Shown one piece after another: positions 16,555-28,663 of a stretch of 64,000 nt of DNA. The translations under genes and the position numbers were made by a program. The notes under the pieces are model-generated. The model had not been told where the DNA came from. It made no database searches and saw nothing but the letters and a program-made list of their open reading frames with translations. Every line of letters begins with the position of its first letter. The first letter of the stretch is position 1. Origin of the DNA: Chelydra serpentina (taxonomy: Eukaryota; Chordata; Testudines; Chelydridae); contig JBAIAC010000023.1 in assembly GCA_037349315.1 (NCBI GenBank), positions 39,543,501-39,607,500 of the forward strand. Reading direction: 5' to 3'.

Positions 16555-18960
16555 TCTAGAGTAGACAAGAATTTTGTATCCTCTGAATATTTTACCACCA
16601 CGCTGCTCATCCCTTTTCTAGATCACAGATCTATTTGATAGTAAGCAGCACATTCCATTCCATTGTTAACCTTGGGCCATATGGCAAATTGATCATTTAT
16701 TCCTACTTTTTGCTTCCCATGTAGCCAGGGCCAGCGCTTCCACTAGGCGACCCTAGGCAGTCGCCTAGGGCGCCAGGATTTGGGGGGGCGGCATTTCGGC
16801 AGCGGCGATTCGGCGGCAATAAAAGCGGCTGCCGAAACGCTGCCAAGAACACATCTTCTAAGGAGCTGCTGGCGCCGGGGGAGGTGAGCTGCTGCCGCGG
16901 GGGGATGGGGAACTGCCGCGGGTGGGGGGGGCTGGCTGCCACGGGGGGAGAGGGGAGCCTCCACGGGCGGGGGGGTGGGGAGCCGGCCGCCACGGGTGGG
17001 GAGGGAGGCTGCCGCAGGCGGGGAGCTGAGCTGCCGCGGGGGGGTGGGGAGCCGCCGCGGGCAGGGGGCTGCTGCGGGGGATGGGGAGACGCCACGGACG
17101 GGGGGGTTAGCTGCCGCAGGGGGGGAGCTGGCTGCCGCGGGGGGGGCGGCGGCGTTAGCTGGGAGTGGGCGGGGGGGCGGCGCAGGGCTGGTGCAAGGAA
17201 GTTTCGCCTAGGGCGCAAAACTTCCTTGCACCGGCCCTGTATCTAGCTGGTTTCTAACCCCTGGTACTACTTTGCCTCTCATTCCAGGGCTGCTTCATTT
17301 TTTTCATAACCACTTGTGAGGGACCTCATCAAAGACTTCCTGAAAGTCCAGTTGCATTATGTCAAGCAGCTCTGCCTTGGCCACTATTTTGCTGAACAGG
17401 TTCAGAGACTCCTAGTAGATTAAAGAGGTATGATTTTCCTTTACAGACGTCTGGCTGGTTTGTCCCCACCATACCACGGTCATCTAAGTGTCTGATAATT
17501 CTCTGTTTAATTAATCTTTCAACCAATTTACCTGGTACTGAAGTAATGCTTGCTGGTCTGACATTCTCAGGAACACCCTAGCGCTTTTTTAAAAGACACA
17601 CACAACATTTGCTCCCTTGCAGTTGGCCATCCTAGCAGCTGAGTTTAATGAGCAATGGCATATTTTTGTAAAACTCAGCCACTCACTTCAGAAGCTCCTT
17701 CTGATTTCTTGGAGGTGACATCTGGTCCCAGAGACCTGTTGCTATTTATTTTTATCGGTTTATTGCAGCCCCTCTTCTTTGGGCACCTCAAATGGTGACA
17801 GTAGCTCACTCTTTTCGGTGCGGAGGAGATCTCCCCAACTTCCCCTGTGGTGGAGCCTGATGGACAAAAAAAGGTTGGAGAGTTTTCCTGCAATATCCTT
17901 TTCTTCTTTAATTGTTCCCTGGTGGCCCAGTGAAGCCAACAATTCTCTCGCCAACTTCTTGCTTCTGGTCTAACTTAAAGAATTTATTGTCTTCAAAATC
18001 CTTATTACAATGGAACCGGCCATAGTTTATGCTCCTTTCTCTGGTGCTCACTTGGGCTGGAATTCCATTTTCTGAAGGATGTCTGTTTGTCTTCTTTAAT
18101 CACCTGTCCTTTGCCATTTAAGCACCCTGCTTTTGTTTTTTGTTTGTCTTCCTGCTTCCTTTCTTGTGATGGGGAGTGTGCACCTGATGTGTCTCTGCTC
18201 CGCTCACTTACACAGCCTCCCTGCTGAAATTCTTCATTTGTGACGAGTTTCCTTCTGTTTGGGAAATCCCCTTTCCTGGAGTTGGACCCAAAAACTATGA
18301 ATCGTCCCCGGAGAATGCTGAACTTATTTCTGGTTACCATGACTTGATGGTTCACCTAGTGTTACTGTCTGAATCAACGTTGGTTATTACCTAACCCCCC
18401 GGCAGGAGCGCTCTAGAACTAGTTATTCCACGAAGCGGTTGTTTAGGAGATTGAGAAATTGCTTCTCTAAACCCCGTCCTCATGTGACACTTTGCCGGTT
18501 TACGTGCAGGAAGCTGAAGTCACCCATTATTACCTTTTATTAGACGTAGCCACTTCTTTGATCTCCCTCAGAACCGTGCACTGAGGACCCTTTTCCAAAT
18601 GCAGCCCCTCTCGCCCCCCACCCGCCTTCTATATTTGCATCTTTATGATCTGGGAGCTGTATCCAGGAAGTTTCCACCACAAATCCCAGCTCCTCAGAAA
18701 TGTCAGCTCATCAGATGCTAGGAAGATTTTTCGGTATAGTGCCTCACCCCCCACCCCCTAACACACCCTTCCTCAGTAATTTATAGGCTCTTACAACATT
18801 CTTGGTAGGCCCCAGAACAGCTTGAGATGGTTTTAAAATAATACATCGTGGGTTCCTTTTCTTTACCCTCTGATCCATTAGGCCACGCTTGCTTTGTATT
18901 TTCAAGCTTTTTCTCTGCACCCACCAGGGCCAGAAACACACATATTTTTTGAATGAAAGC
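16555..18960 (-). mobile_element. Decayed CR1 LINE, antisense, split by a hAT MITE
   Basis: On the minus strand several short segments read as CR1 ORF2: an LDFQ-VFDEVPHKW reverse-transcriptase stretch near 17320-17370, and an ITSVPGKLVERLI...HLDD segment with KGKS near 17410-17570, both RT motifs of the CR1 clade. The region near 18480-18580 resembles the CR1 endonuclease part as seen in reverse. Stops and indels break the frame throughout. The RT region is interrupted by the MITE at 16726-17239, so the CR1 is the older insertion. Both outer ends are approximate. Confidence 0.75.
16726..17239. mobile_element. hAT MITE with GC-rich internal tandem repeat
   Basis: Ends CAGGGCCAGCGC and (reverse) CAGGGCCGGTGC are terminal inverted repeats. 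The 8-bp flanks CATGTAGC (16718-16725) and TATCTAGC (17240-17247) differ at two sites, consistent with an aged hAT target duplication. The interior is a degenerate tandem repeat built on GCTGCCGCGGGGGG-like units. A subterminal hairpin AAGGAAGTTT...AAACTTCCTT lies at about 17198-17230. Confidence 0.8.
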
Positions 18961-19235
18961 AGAGGTTCTCTCGATTCCAGCAGCTGATTTTATCACGCCG
19001 CTTGTGGCACAATCACGCAAGTTGGCAGCCCCCATACACTATGCTGCTATTCACCATGGTTCAGTCACACCTGTTGTGTTCTCCTCCACTGCCCGGCATT
19101 CGAGTTTGTTCGGCACTGCTTTTAAACGCCTCGCACCAGTGTATAATGGTGAGACACACTACATCTCAGCAACCCCTACCCCCAGAGACCCCACTTTGGG
19201 TGATTACCGGGGTTGTAGTGCAGGGGGGCCCTTTG

Positions 19236-19432
19236 ATAATATAATACCTAGCTCTTACCATCCGCAGATTTCAGAGCACTTTATGAAGTATTCTTACTCC
19301 CATTTTACAGATGAGGAAACAGAGATGCAGAAGGCTTCGTCACCTAGCAGGCCAAGGGCAGACCCAGGAGTAGAACCCAGCTCTTTCGAGTCCAAACCCA
19401 TGCTCTATCCACTACTCAGCGCTGCCTCTTGA
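19236..19432 (-). mobile_element. MIR-family SINE (minus strand)
   Basis: In reverse it reads as a MIR-type core SINE: head with GTGGATAGAGCATGGG and GGGTTCTACTCCTGGG, then the conserved core TTTCCTCATCTGTAAAATGG (seen on the plus strand near 19302-19322). Most of the length is present and moderately diverged. Confidence 0.8.
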
Positions 19433-19722
19433 ACAGCAGGGAGAAATCATGAACTGGAACTTCTTTCAGACAGGCCGCAGCTACACAAGGAAGTTGCAAG
19501 GTTTTGACTTCAATCTTTTTTTACGCCAGTTGAGTCAGACAAATGCAGACCCCCCAGGGGGCGCTCTGATTTGGGTTTAAGGGAGGCAAATTCTCTGCAA
19601 CCGGAAGTCTTTCAATCAAGGTTGGAGGACTCCAGTAACTCAGCCAGAGGTTCTTGGCCTATTGCAGCAGCGGGTGGGGGGAGGTTCTGTGGCCTGCGAT
19701 GTGCAGGAGATCTGGCTGGTCC

Positions 19723-20017
19723 CAGGGCCGGCGCACCCACTAGGTGACCCTAGGTGGTCGCCTAGGGCGCCAGGATTTGGGGGGTGGCTTGCTGCGGTTG
19801 CCTCCTGCTTCCCGGCTCCGTGGCTGTGCCGGGAGCTGGAGAGGCACCGCGGGTGGGGGGCTGAGCTGCCGGCACGCGGGGGGGGCCGCCGCAGGGGGTG
19901 GGGACTGGCTGCCGTGGGAGGGGTGGTGTTAGCTGGGGGGGGCGGGGACGGGGGAGGGCAAAGGGCTGGTGGAAGGAAGTTTCGCCTAGTGTGCGAAACT
20001 TCCTTGCACTGGCCCTG
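19723..20017. mobile_element. hAT MITE, second copy of the GC-rich family
   Basis: A 295-bp element with ends CAGGGCCGGCGC and (reverse) CAGGGCCAGTGC, flanked by a perfect 8-bp duplication GCTGGTCC at 19715-19722 and 20018-20025. It shares with the copy at 16726 the CGCCTAGGGCGCCAGGATTTGG block, the GC-rich interior and the AAGGAAGTTTCGCCTAG hairpin near the right end. Confidence 0.9.
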
Positions 20018-20025
20018 GCTGGTCC

Positions 20026-20910
20026 CTGCTGGCCTCGCCGTCAATGAGTCATATTGTGGCTTCGCTTGAACCTGTTCCTAATTGCCTCTCGCAACAGCGC
20101 CCGGTTCAGTGGCAATTGGCGTGGCCATGTGGCCCTCTGCACAAAATCTCGCCTGAGATCACACGCACTTTTTCCCAGCATGCCTTTCTGGGGGCTGGCC
20201 GGAGGTGAGCAGGTAGAGCTGCATGTGGCAGGTGACTGTGACCGCGGGCTGGCTCCTTCTCCAGCAGGCGAGCGCCTCGAGCCCGGGCAAGCTCCTCTCG
20301 GCCTCCCCTTACTCCCGGGGTCCAGGGCTCCTTCTCGCCTGGGTCCCTTGTCCTCGTTCACTCCTTTACCTCCCAGTCTGCCCCTTCTCCAGCTCCGCTG
20401 CCAGACCCGTCGCCCTTGCCTCACCGACGTGATGTCGCCAGGAAACGGGGGGTGCGGAACGTGGCTGGCAGGGGGAACCCCCAGGGAGGGCAGAGTGACT
20501 GCTTGAGCCCCCTCCCCTGTCCATTAAAAGCATGGTTCACGGGGCTTCTCTGCACACAAGACTTCTCCCCTCCCACCCTATGGCAGGGGTGTAGCGTCCC
20601 CGGGCTAGCCCCGGTCTCTGCCTGAGCCTTCGAGGGAAGGGGGCAGCTGTCACGCCTCTGCATGTCCCTGCCTGAGCTGCTTGGGTGCAGCTGCTGTGGA
20701 ATGTGACACAGCCAGGGACAGGGTGGGGGCGGTTGCGGGGAGGCCAGGAGCAGAGCTGCGTTGTGTGGCATTTTCCACCTGCTCCCCATTAATGGGGGAT
20801 TAGACCCCGCCAGACCCCAGCCCAGGGCTCATTGCTGAGCAGAGCACGAATCGTAGCCTGTGCAAAAACCTGCTCTAGGCAGCACTGAAGGCTGTCCCAT
20901 AAGCCACGCA
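20026..20910. other. Intergenic, nothing recognised
   Basis: GC-rich DNA without a supported gene. No mobile element recognised. Confidence 0.4.
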
Positions 20911-20912
20911 GA

Positions 20913-20913
<1 letters not shown>

Positions 20914-20948
<35 letters not shown>
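20914..20948. repeat. (GT)n microsatellite
   Basis: About 17 GT dinucleotides, just upstream of the 33-bp minisatellite. Confidence 0.97.
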
Positions 20949-20949
<1 letters not shown>

Positions 20950-21014
20950 GAAAGCAGACAATACACATTCCTGCACAAGTGCATACTGCTGCAAGAGTTT
21001 GCACAGCTAATACC

Positions 21015-21450
21015 TGTTCCTGTACATGGGCATGCATTTGCACAGATGGTGAGTGTACACGGGCATACATTTGCACAGGCAGTGAGTGTGCATGGGCATG
21101 CATTTGCGCAGGTGGTGAGTGTACACGGGCATACATTTGCACAGGTGGTGAGTGTGCACGGGCATGCATTTGCACAGGTGGTGAGTGTGCATGGGCATGC
21201 ATTTGCACAGGTGATGAGTGTGCATGGGCATGCATTTGCACAGGTGGTGAGTGTGCATGGGCATGCATTTGCACAGGTGGTGAGTGTGCATGGGCATACA
21301 TTTGCGCAAGTGGTGAGTGTGCATGGGCATGCATTTGCACAGGTGGTGAGTGTGCATGGGCATGCATTTGCACAGGTGGTGAGTGTGCATGGGCATACAT
21401 TTGCGCAAGTGGTGAGTGTGCATGGGCATGCATTCATGCATCTACCTTTG
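21015..21450. repeat. 33-bp minisatellite, about 13 copies
   Basis: A tandem repeat of a 33-bp unit containing GTGAGTGTGCATGGGCATGC and ATTTGCACAGGTG. Units are more than 85 percent alike by eye, with variants such as TACACGGGCATAC and TTTGCGCAAG. Because 33 is a multiple of three and the unit lacks stops in most frames, several frames on both strands stay open for 140-210 codons; these are not genes. Each unit contains the palindrome GCATGC. Confidence 0.97.
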
Positions 21451-21488
21451 CACAGGTGGCAATGTGTGTGTGCGCGCGCACCCTTCTG

Positions 21489-21607
21489 AGGGTTGGCAAT
21501 TGCGGTTGGCCATATTCCTGCAGGTTCATCGCATGATGTAATCTTTAATTAAAGCTTCATCTTTAATCCCTGGAGACTCCAGGAGAATCCTGGAAGGTTG
21601 GGAACCC
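21489..21607. mobile_element. MITE, AGGGTTGGCAA...TTGGGAACCCT family
   Basis: The ends AGGGTTGGCAA and (reverse) AGGGTTCCCAA are inverted repeats, and the middle TCTTTAATTAAAG is palindromic. The same family appears truncated at 56297. I could not find a clean target duplication, so the superfamily is undecided. Confidence 0.65.
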
Positions 21608-22204
21608 TAAATCCCTTACGCAGGTGGGGCATGCTCACGCATATCCCGTCTTCTCACCAGCTTGTGCAAGACGCAGCAGGGAGAGCCCACCAGCGACAGC
21701 CTAGGACGGTGCAGAAGCGGCCACAGGCTGGTGTGGATGCCCTGCTCCAGGCTGCGTGTGTGCCGCATAATGGGTTTGGGATCTGCCTGCCATTCGGAGC
21801 TGCCAGCTCCCCATGCCCTCCTGCCCCTTGCCCCGGAATCCCGGCCGTTAGTCGGAGAGTTTCCAAAAGCACGAATCGGTGCTTGAAGCCGCTGCGAAAG
21901 TTCAAAGCAAAACTCCCCCTTTCCTCTGTGTGGGTTTCATCTCCGCTCCACGCTCGCTCGGCGGCTCCAGCCTGGAGTCATTTTATGCCGTTAATGGGTT
22001 TCCTTTCTCTGCACCAGTTAATGATCCAGCGTGTGAAACATCAGGGGCTGAGGGCCCTTAAACTGGGACATTGTTGTGTGGGGGCGGCCGGCGAATTTCA
22101 CCGCTCATAAAACTTGAGCTGCCTAGCAATGGGTACAGTCAGGCCTCGCGCGAGCAAGGGCTCGCCCCACGCAGAGCTCTGCCGAGGGCCCTCATCCTGC
22201 AGCC

Positions 22205-22800
22205 TCCTGCTGTCCCAGCCCTAGACTCCCCCTACGCCCCACCGCATGCAACCCCTCAGTCCCGACCCACAGCCCCCTGCTATACCAGCCCTGGACACCC
22301 TCCACCCCCGCCACGCAGCCCCTCAATCCCGACCCGAAACCCCCTGCTATCCCAGCCCTGGACCCCACCCTCCCCCCGCCACGCAGCCCCTCAATCCCGA
22401 CCCACAGCCCCCTGCTGTCCCAGCCCTGGACCCCACCCTCCCCCTGCCCGCCATGCAACCCCTCAGTCCTGACCCGCAGCCCCCTGCTGTCCCAGCCCTG
22501 GACCCCACCCTCCCCCTGCCCGCCACGCAACCCCTCAGTCCTGACCCGCAGCCCCCTGCTGTCCCAGCTCTGGACCCCACCCTCCCCCCGCCCGCCACGC
22601 AGCCCTCAATCCCGACCCGCAGCCCCCTGCTATCCCAGCCCTGGACCCCACTCTCCCCCTGCCACGCAGCCCCTCAATCCCGACCCACAGCCCCCTGCTA
22701 TCCCAGCCCTGGACCCCACCCTCCCCCCACCCCCACCATGCAGCCCCTCAGTCCCGACCCACAGCCCCCTGCTATCCCAGCCCTGGACTCCCCACTCACA
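22205..22800. repeat. C-rich minisatellite, unit about 66-72 bp
   Basis: About eight or nine units built on CCCGACCCACAGCCCCCTGC, CCCAGCCCTGGACCCCACCC and a CCACGCAGCCCCTCA linker; the best units are exactly 72 bp. The proline-rich open frames across it are by-products. Confidence 0.95.
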
Positions 22801-22876
22801 CAGATGTGCTGGTGCCCCGCAATCCCAACCTGCAACCCCCTGATATTTTGGGGCCCACCCCCAGCTCTGCCGATGC

Positions 22877-23000
22877 TAGGGTGACCAGACAGCAAGTGTG
22901 AAAAATCGGGACAAGGGGTGGGGGGTAATAGGAGCCTATATAAGAAAAAGACCCAAAAATCGGGACTGTCCCTATAAAATCGGGACATCTGGTCACCCTA
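22877..23000. mobile_element. 124-bp hAT MITE (TAGGGTGACCAGA family)
   Basis: Ends TAGGGTGACCAGA and (reverse) TAGGGTGACCAGA are perfect inverted repeats. A perfect 8-bp duplication GCCGATGC lies at 22869-22876 and 23001-23008. The body contains paired AATCGGGAC blocks. A reverse-orientation copy is at 38374-38496. Confidence 0.93.
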
Positions 23001-23008
23001 GCCGATGC

Positions 23009-26000
23009 CCCTCAATCCTGACCTGCAGCCCCTACACTCAAGCCAATCTCTCCCCCTGCCCCCCTGCCAGAGGATCGCAGCCCTTCCCCCTTCCCCGCCA
23101 GCCCCAAACTGCAAAGCGCTCACATTCCTGAATTATTCTCTAAACAATCGGCTGCTCCCGCCATTCCATTAAAGATTAAACAGCCCCTTCAAGAAAAGAA
23201 AACCAGTGTGCGCTGGCTGCCTCCCTGCCTGGGGAGCCTGGCAGCCCGAATCCCAGCAAATCCCCACTGGGACTGGGCCTTTCCGAGGGGGGGAGAGAGA
23301 ACAGGAGATGGCTTGTGTTGTGTGTGTACCTAGCACAGTGGTGGGGGGCGGGTGTGCACAGACACAGAGAGACAGAAAGTGCGGGCCAATCTTGGCCTGT
23401 CTGTGCGCTCGTGTGTATCTGGCGCCTGCTGTATCAGTGTGGGCTTCTCTCATCGTGGGGCTTTCTCCACCCGCACCCTGGGGTGCCAGGCTCCGCCAGG
23501 CATTTCGGTCTGTTCAGGCGTCTGGGTGTCATGCTGGTGGATGGCGTCTTTCTCCGTTGTTCCGCGCGTGTCTCGAGGTCGGCTGCCTTTTCTCTTTCCA
23601 GGGGGTGCCAGTGGTCTCACTCGCCCTGGAAGTCCTGGTGGTGGGTGGCATCCTTAGAGCACGTCCTCAACGGGTCCATCCTTCTTGCCTTCTGACCATA
23701 GTCCATGCTTTAGCTTGCTTTGCGTCCCTTAGGATTCATGATGTTCCAAGAAGCTTCTCCCAGTGAGGCACTTCCGCAGGCGTTGACGTTCGAACCAGTT
23801 GATCTTCTTATCAATGGCTGATGGAGATGTCTGGGTTGCTCCACGAAGGAGGACAGGCATAATGCCGGTGCTAGCAACGCGTGCATTCGCGTCAGGGCCC
23901 ATCACGCTGCTTTGCCAAATCTTTTCGAGTTCACGAGAGTCGTTTGCTGCTTTTGAGCTTTCTCCGCTTGCCGTCTAGCGCCAAGTCACCATCCCCTGCG
24001 CGTCTCGCACCCTGGATAGGTAATACGACTCACGGGGGTGGGAAGTTTGCTGATCAATGCTCTCTAGTATTGCAGAGAGACCCAGCAGGGCAGGACGAGT
24101 GTGGACCGGCGGCTATGGATGGGAGCAGCAAGGGCCAGGTTCATACCAGACCCTGGCCTGAAGCCGGGCTGGGCTGGACTCAGGATGCTGGTGGTGCATC
24201 AGAGAGTGGTGAGCGTTGGGTCCTCGTTCAGGAGGGAGAGGGCGGCTGCCACCAGCCGTGGGACAGTCCCTTGAACTGTCCAGCTGTGGGCTTTGGTGTG
24301 GGCATCAGGGTTGGCTCTCTCTGCTCTTCCAGCAGGCTGGGGAGGAGAGATCAGAGCCTCGCTTGCCACAAGTGCTTCCATGGGTCCTTCTAGTGTCCAA
24401 GTCCTGGTCGTGCCTTAGGCCTGGGCCTTGTTATTCCTGCCGAGCCCAGCCGGGATGCGGGCGATCTTCTCTGCCAAGCAGGCTGCTCCGCGGGAGACGC
24501 TGGGGCCAGATGGGTTTGCAAATGGCGGAGGGCGGCAGGCGTGACTCTATGACGGAGCAGAGAGAGCCTCTTCTTCTGCTCTGGCCACGGCCTAGGCTTG
24601 CAAGGACGGATGCCTGGCTAGGTCTGGCTGCTCCCTGCCAGTGCCTCTCAAGTGAGGAGAGTGACACGCAGGAGAGAGCAGTTCTGGGGCTGTTCTCGGG
24701 CTTGGGGAAGACGAATCTATTGCACTCATGACCCGTCCCTGACTCAGTCTGTCTGTCGGGGTGGCCTCCTTTGGCAACCGTGGCCCCAGCCTCTCCTTGC
24801 CTTCGGCTCGGGGATTAAAGCAGCCGAGCTGCCGGGAGAGCCGAGAGGAGGCGAACGGGGCACTGGGGCGGCGGGGCCAGATGGCAGCAGGCGGGGTGGG
24901 TGTTTGTGTACACAGCCGGCGCTGGCCGGGCCGACGAGGAAAGGCTGCGGGGCAGGCGGGCGTGGCTGGGGCCCGGTGTACATGCCGAGGTATGCGAGCC
25001 GATGTTTTCATCGCTGTGCAAATAAACCGACGTTCTGGCGGGATGGTTTCCACGGCGGCTGCAGTCTGGGTGTTCCCCGAAGCCAGCTGCAGCTGGAGTA
25101 ACGGGGCTCGGAGCCCCTTGGCCTGGCTTCCCTCCCTAGCTGCTGCAGTCCCGGGTCCGTCACTGGGGCAAAGCCCCCGCGGCGTAATGCCGGGGGCAGG
25201 CTCTGTGCTGCGCGGGCGGGGGCTGGCAGCGTGACGTGCATGTCCGCGCGGGGGGAATCCGCTGGCGTCTAGGGCAGCGTCGTGCCCCATGGCACTGGCT
25301 GGCAGGGGGGTGTCTCTGTAGCTGTCACCGCTGCCCTCTGCTGGGTGGAATCAGACCTGCCTGCCTGTGTCCTAGGCCCTAGACTGCTCAGGGGGTTGTG
25401 TCCCTAGCGCAGGGGAGCAGACTCCACTCCCACTGGGCAGCGGAGGGACCCTGGTGAAGCCTGAGGGGGACACGGATTTGTTACAATGTTCTCCAGTGCT
25501 TGGATCGCACGGGGACGATTTCCAGCAGGATCCATCCCCCGTTAGGGAGCGAAGGGGCTCTCAGCCCTGCCCCAGGGACAATGAGCCCTGGGCACTCCCC
25601 ATCCTCCCGGGGTGCCCAGGATTCAGCTCTGCCTCCGCTCTCACTCCGTGCTCTCCCCGGGGCCATCTGCAGCCCGGCCTCCTGCGTGTGGCCTGCACGC
25701 CGCGCCATCTCCCCCGGGGCCCCCACCCCCGCACACCGACAGTGATGCACCGCCCGCTTGCCATCTTCCCCGGTGCCCCTTGCCCAGGCCTGGCAGCATC
25801 GTACCACGCTTGGCTGCACGGAGACAGAGCGTCTGGCTTGCTGAACGGTATCTTTCTGCTCCTTGGATAAACTCCTGGCCCAGCTGTAGGTGGAACATCT
25901 GTTCGCCTGGTCTGTGCTTGCCAGCTCGGGGAGGGGGCTGAGTGGGGAGGAGGAGAGCTGAGCGTTCAGCCGGAGTCTCTGCCAGGAAGCGGCAGATCTT

Positions 26001-27754
26001 GTGTAGATCCAGCACACCAGTCTGTCCCCACCCTGCTACGCTGTCCCCCAGCCCCGCTACAGCACCCTCCTGTGCTGTCTGCCCCCACACACACACACAC
26101 AGCTTCATGCTCCCACCTCCCCTGGTTATCTGGCCCCCAGTTGCGAGGCTCATGTGCCTCCTTCCCCCTCGGCAGCTCATGTGACGAGAGACCCAGTCAA
26201 TTAGCTCACCGGGGTGAAATCCTGGCGGCTGCTAAGCACGACAGAGGCAACCGCCAAGGCGGGTTTGGTAAAGTAGGTCACGCCGGAGCCTGCCAGGGCC
26301 CGTGACGGCACCATGACGCAGCAGTTCCTGGGAGTCGGTATCACCAACACCACCACTCCTCAACAGCCTCCTTGCACACAACCCCAACGTTACGGGCATG
26401 CCGAGCTGGCTACTGGTGGCCCAGGGCCGGCCGGGCAATGAAACCAGGGCCGGCCCCTGCCGGGGGCAGCTGGCAGTCTGTTAGACACATCCCCGTGTGG
26501 AACCACACTAGGCAGGAGGCCGGTTTGTGGGCCCAGCCCCTGGCTTGGCATGAGTCACCCCCAGCTCCTGGGCACAGACAGGTGCCCGTGGGCATGCTCG
26601 GAGCGTAACACAGACATTAGCATGGCAGCATCCCCCTCCCTACCCCCCCAGACACAACAGCCATTTATTTGCATGGCCCGTCCCATGCTAGGGGTCTCTA
26701 GGATCATTGTACTTGGTCAGCTGCCCCTTTGCCCAGCTTTGGGGAGATGGGCCATGCCATTTTGTAGCAAACCCTGTCAAATCTTGTCCCTGCAGATCTG
26801 TTTGGCCGGGGGTCGCTTGGATCTTCTCCAAACCCCGCCGGCGGTGCCGCTCAGCCAGTGGCCGAGCCGGAGACCTTCCGCTCCAAGCAGCCCTGACTTT
26901 GCGCCAGCGGCTCTCCGGCATCTTTCTCTCGCTCGCTGCAAAATTTGCCCGTCTTCCACCGTGTCCTTGACAGGGGAAAAGGGATCTGATTGGCAGGATG
27001 TGTCTGTTGCTTTGTTACAGGCGGAGACCTGGCAAGTGCTCTCGAGAAAACAATACCTGCTCTGAGGATTTTGCAAGAGAGACAGGCTCGCAGAGGCCAC
27101 GGTGATGGACAGCCGTATAAATCGGTGGTAGATACTGATAACACTGGGAGGTTGTTTCTGTAGGCCAAACTCCTCACACACACCGGTGGTTCCTTGTATC
27201 CCTCTGTCTCCCCCACACCCCAAGCTCCTGCCACCCTCCCCTGCCCCTCTATCTCTGGGACTACCTGCAACCCCCTCCCATGCCAGGGGCTCCGGGTGTC
27301 GCCCATTTGCCCCCTTCTGGCTTCCCGATTTCCCCCAAAATCAGTAGGGTTCTGCCCACGGATGCCTAGAACTTGCCCTGACATTTGGGAGTTGAGCGGC
27401 TGTGGTGTTCGAACATTAGGGCGTTACCAGCGGACAGAGCCACGCCGTCAGATTGGGTGCAGGGACTGGGCTAACTCGGCCAAACCCCACACGGGAGCCA
27501 GAGGAAAACTCCATCCTAGAGCAAATGCTGTTTTCCTTCCCCCTCTCCCTCCCCCGCCCCCCCAGGTCTGGTTAATACGGACTGAGTGAGAACAGTGTCC
27601 TGGGGTGGGGGCCTCTCACATTCAGTCTCTGCTGGCAATGAGCAGCTGGATGGGGATGCAGGGGATGGGCACCGGGGGCTGGACAGGTTGGTGGGGGCTC
27701 CTCTGGGGGCTGGGCACTGAGAGCTAGGTGGCGGAGAGGCAGGGGCCAGGGCTG
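23009..27754. other. Intergenic DNA, no supported gene
   Basis: Nearly 5 kb without a recognisable exon. A short CA tract lies at 26086-26101. Open frames are of the GC-rich chance type with no domain. No long mobile element is recognised. Confidence 0.45.
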
Positions 27755-27910
27755 GGCAGGTTGGTAGGCGCTGGGGGCTGGGTAGGCAGAGGGGTCGGGC
27801 TGGGAGACGGGGCTGGGTCGGCGGGTTGGTAGGCACTGGGGGCTGGGTAGGCAGAGGGGTCGGGCTGGGAGACGGGGCTGGGCCGGCAGGTTGGTAGGCA
27901 CTGGGGGCTG
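27755..27910. repeat. 65-bp minisatellite, about 2.5 copies
   Basis: GGTTGGTAGG recurs at 27759, 27824 and 27889, exactly 65 bp apart, with the intervening GGCTGGGTAGGCAGAGGGGT nearly identical. Diverged half-units extend to the left. Confidence 0.93.
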
Positions 27911-28663
27911 GGCCGGGAGGCCAAGGCTGGGAGAGGGCAGGGGAGTGCCCAGGAGAAGCTCTCTGTGGTGATTCTGGTGGCACTATGAAGGGTTTACAGC
28001 CGAACAAGCTGCAGGGGCTGATCCAGCCTCGTTTATCGTGTCCTGCGAGGGCCGCGATCAGCGTGTGGCTGAGATAGCGTTGCCGTGGGAACCCGCATGT
28101 TTAAATCACCTAGCTTTGGCGTGTTTCCGTTCTCCCCCTCCCGCCCGTCACGGGGCCCCAAAGTCCAGAGAGACAGTTCAGGGCTGGTCCCTCCCTTCCA
28201 GCGGCCGCCACAGGTGAAGGGAAAGTAGCCACACGGGCCGGCCAGATTAGCGGATCGGCTCAGGCAGAGCAGTGGAAGAAAGGCCAAGGGAAGCACCCCG
28301 GCACTATCCCCGCAGGGCCGCCGGCCCAGCCGTGAGGAGCCGGGGGGCATGCCGCAGCCAGTCAGAGCCGATGGCTGGTGGGGATCCCTCCGCGTCTGAA
28401 CTCGGGCCAGGAAAACTGGATGCAAAATGATGAATTGGGCGCGGCCAAAGCCTCCCTTTTCTCCTGAGCCCCGCGGGGAGATAACCGTGTGCCTGTCCCA
28501 TCTCCCTGCCGGCTCCCAACACCCTCCTGGGCCGTCGGCACCCTTGGGAGCCCAGCAAGGAATAACAGACCTGTCCCAGTCCCCTCTCTCTCCCTTCCTT
28601 TCCCATTCATCCAGGCACCACTGCACACCGCCTGCTGGCCCTCAGGCCAGGGACGTAGGCTGG
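27911..28663. other. Intergenic, nothing recognised
   Basis: GC-rich single-copy-looking DNA; no exon or mobile element supported. Confidence 0.4.

Noticed and set aside
21015..21450. Possible CRISPR array
   Set aside because: Units are directly adjacent with no unique spacers, and the setting is a vertebrate genome.
20789..21489. Overlapping frames of 144-214 codons with His/Cys-rich repeats
   Set aside because: All come from the 33-bp minisatellite whose period is a multiple of three.
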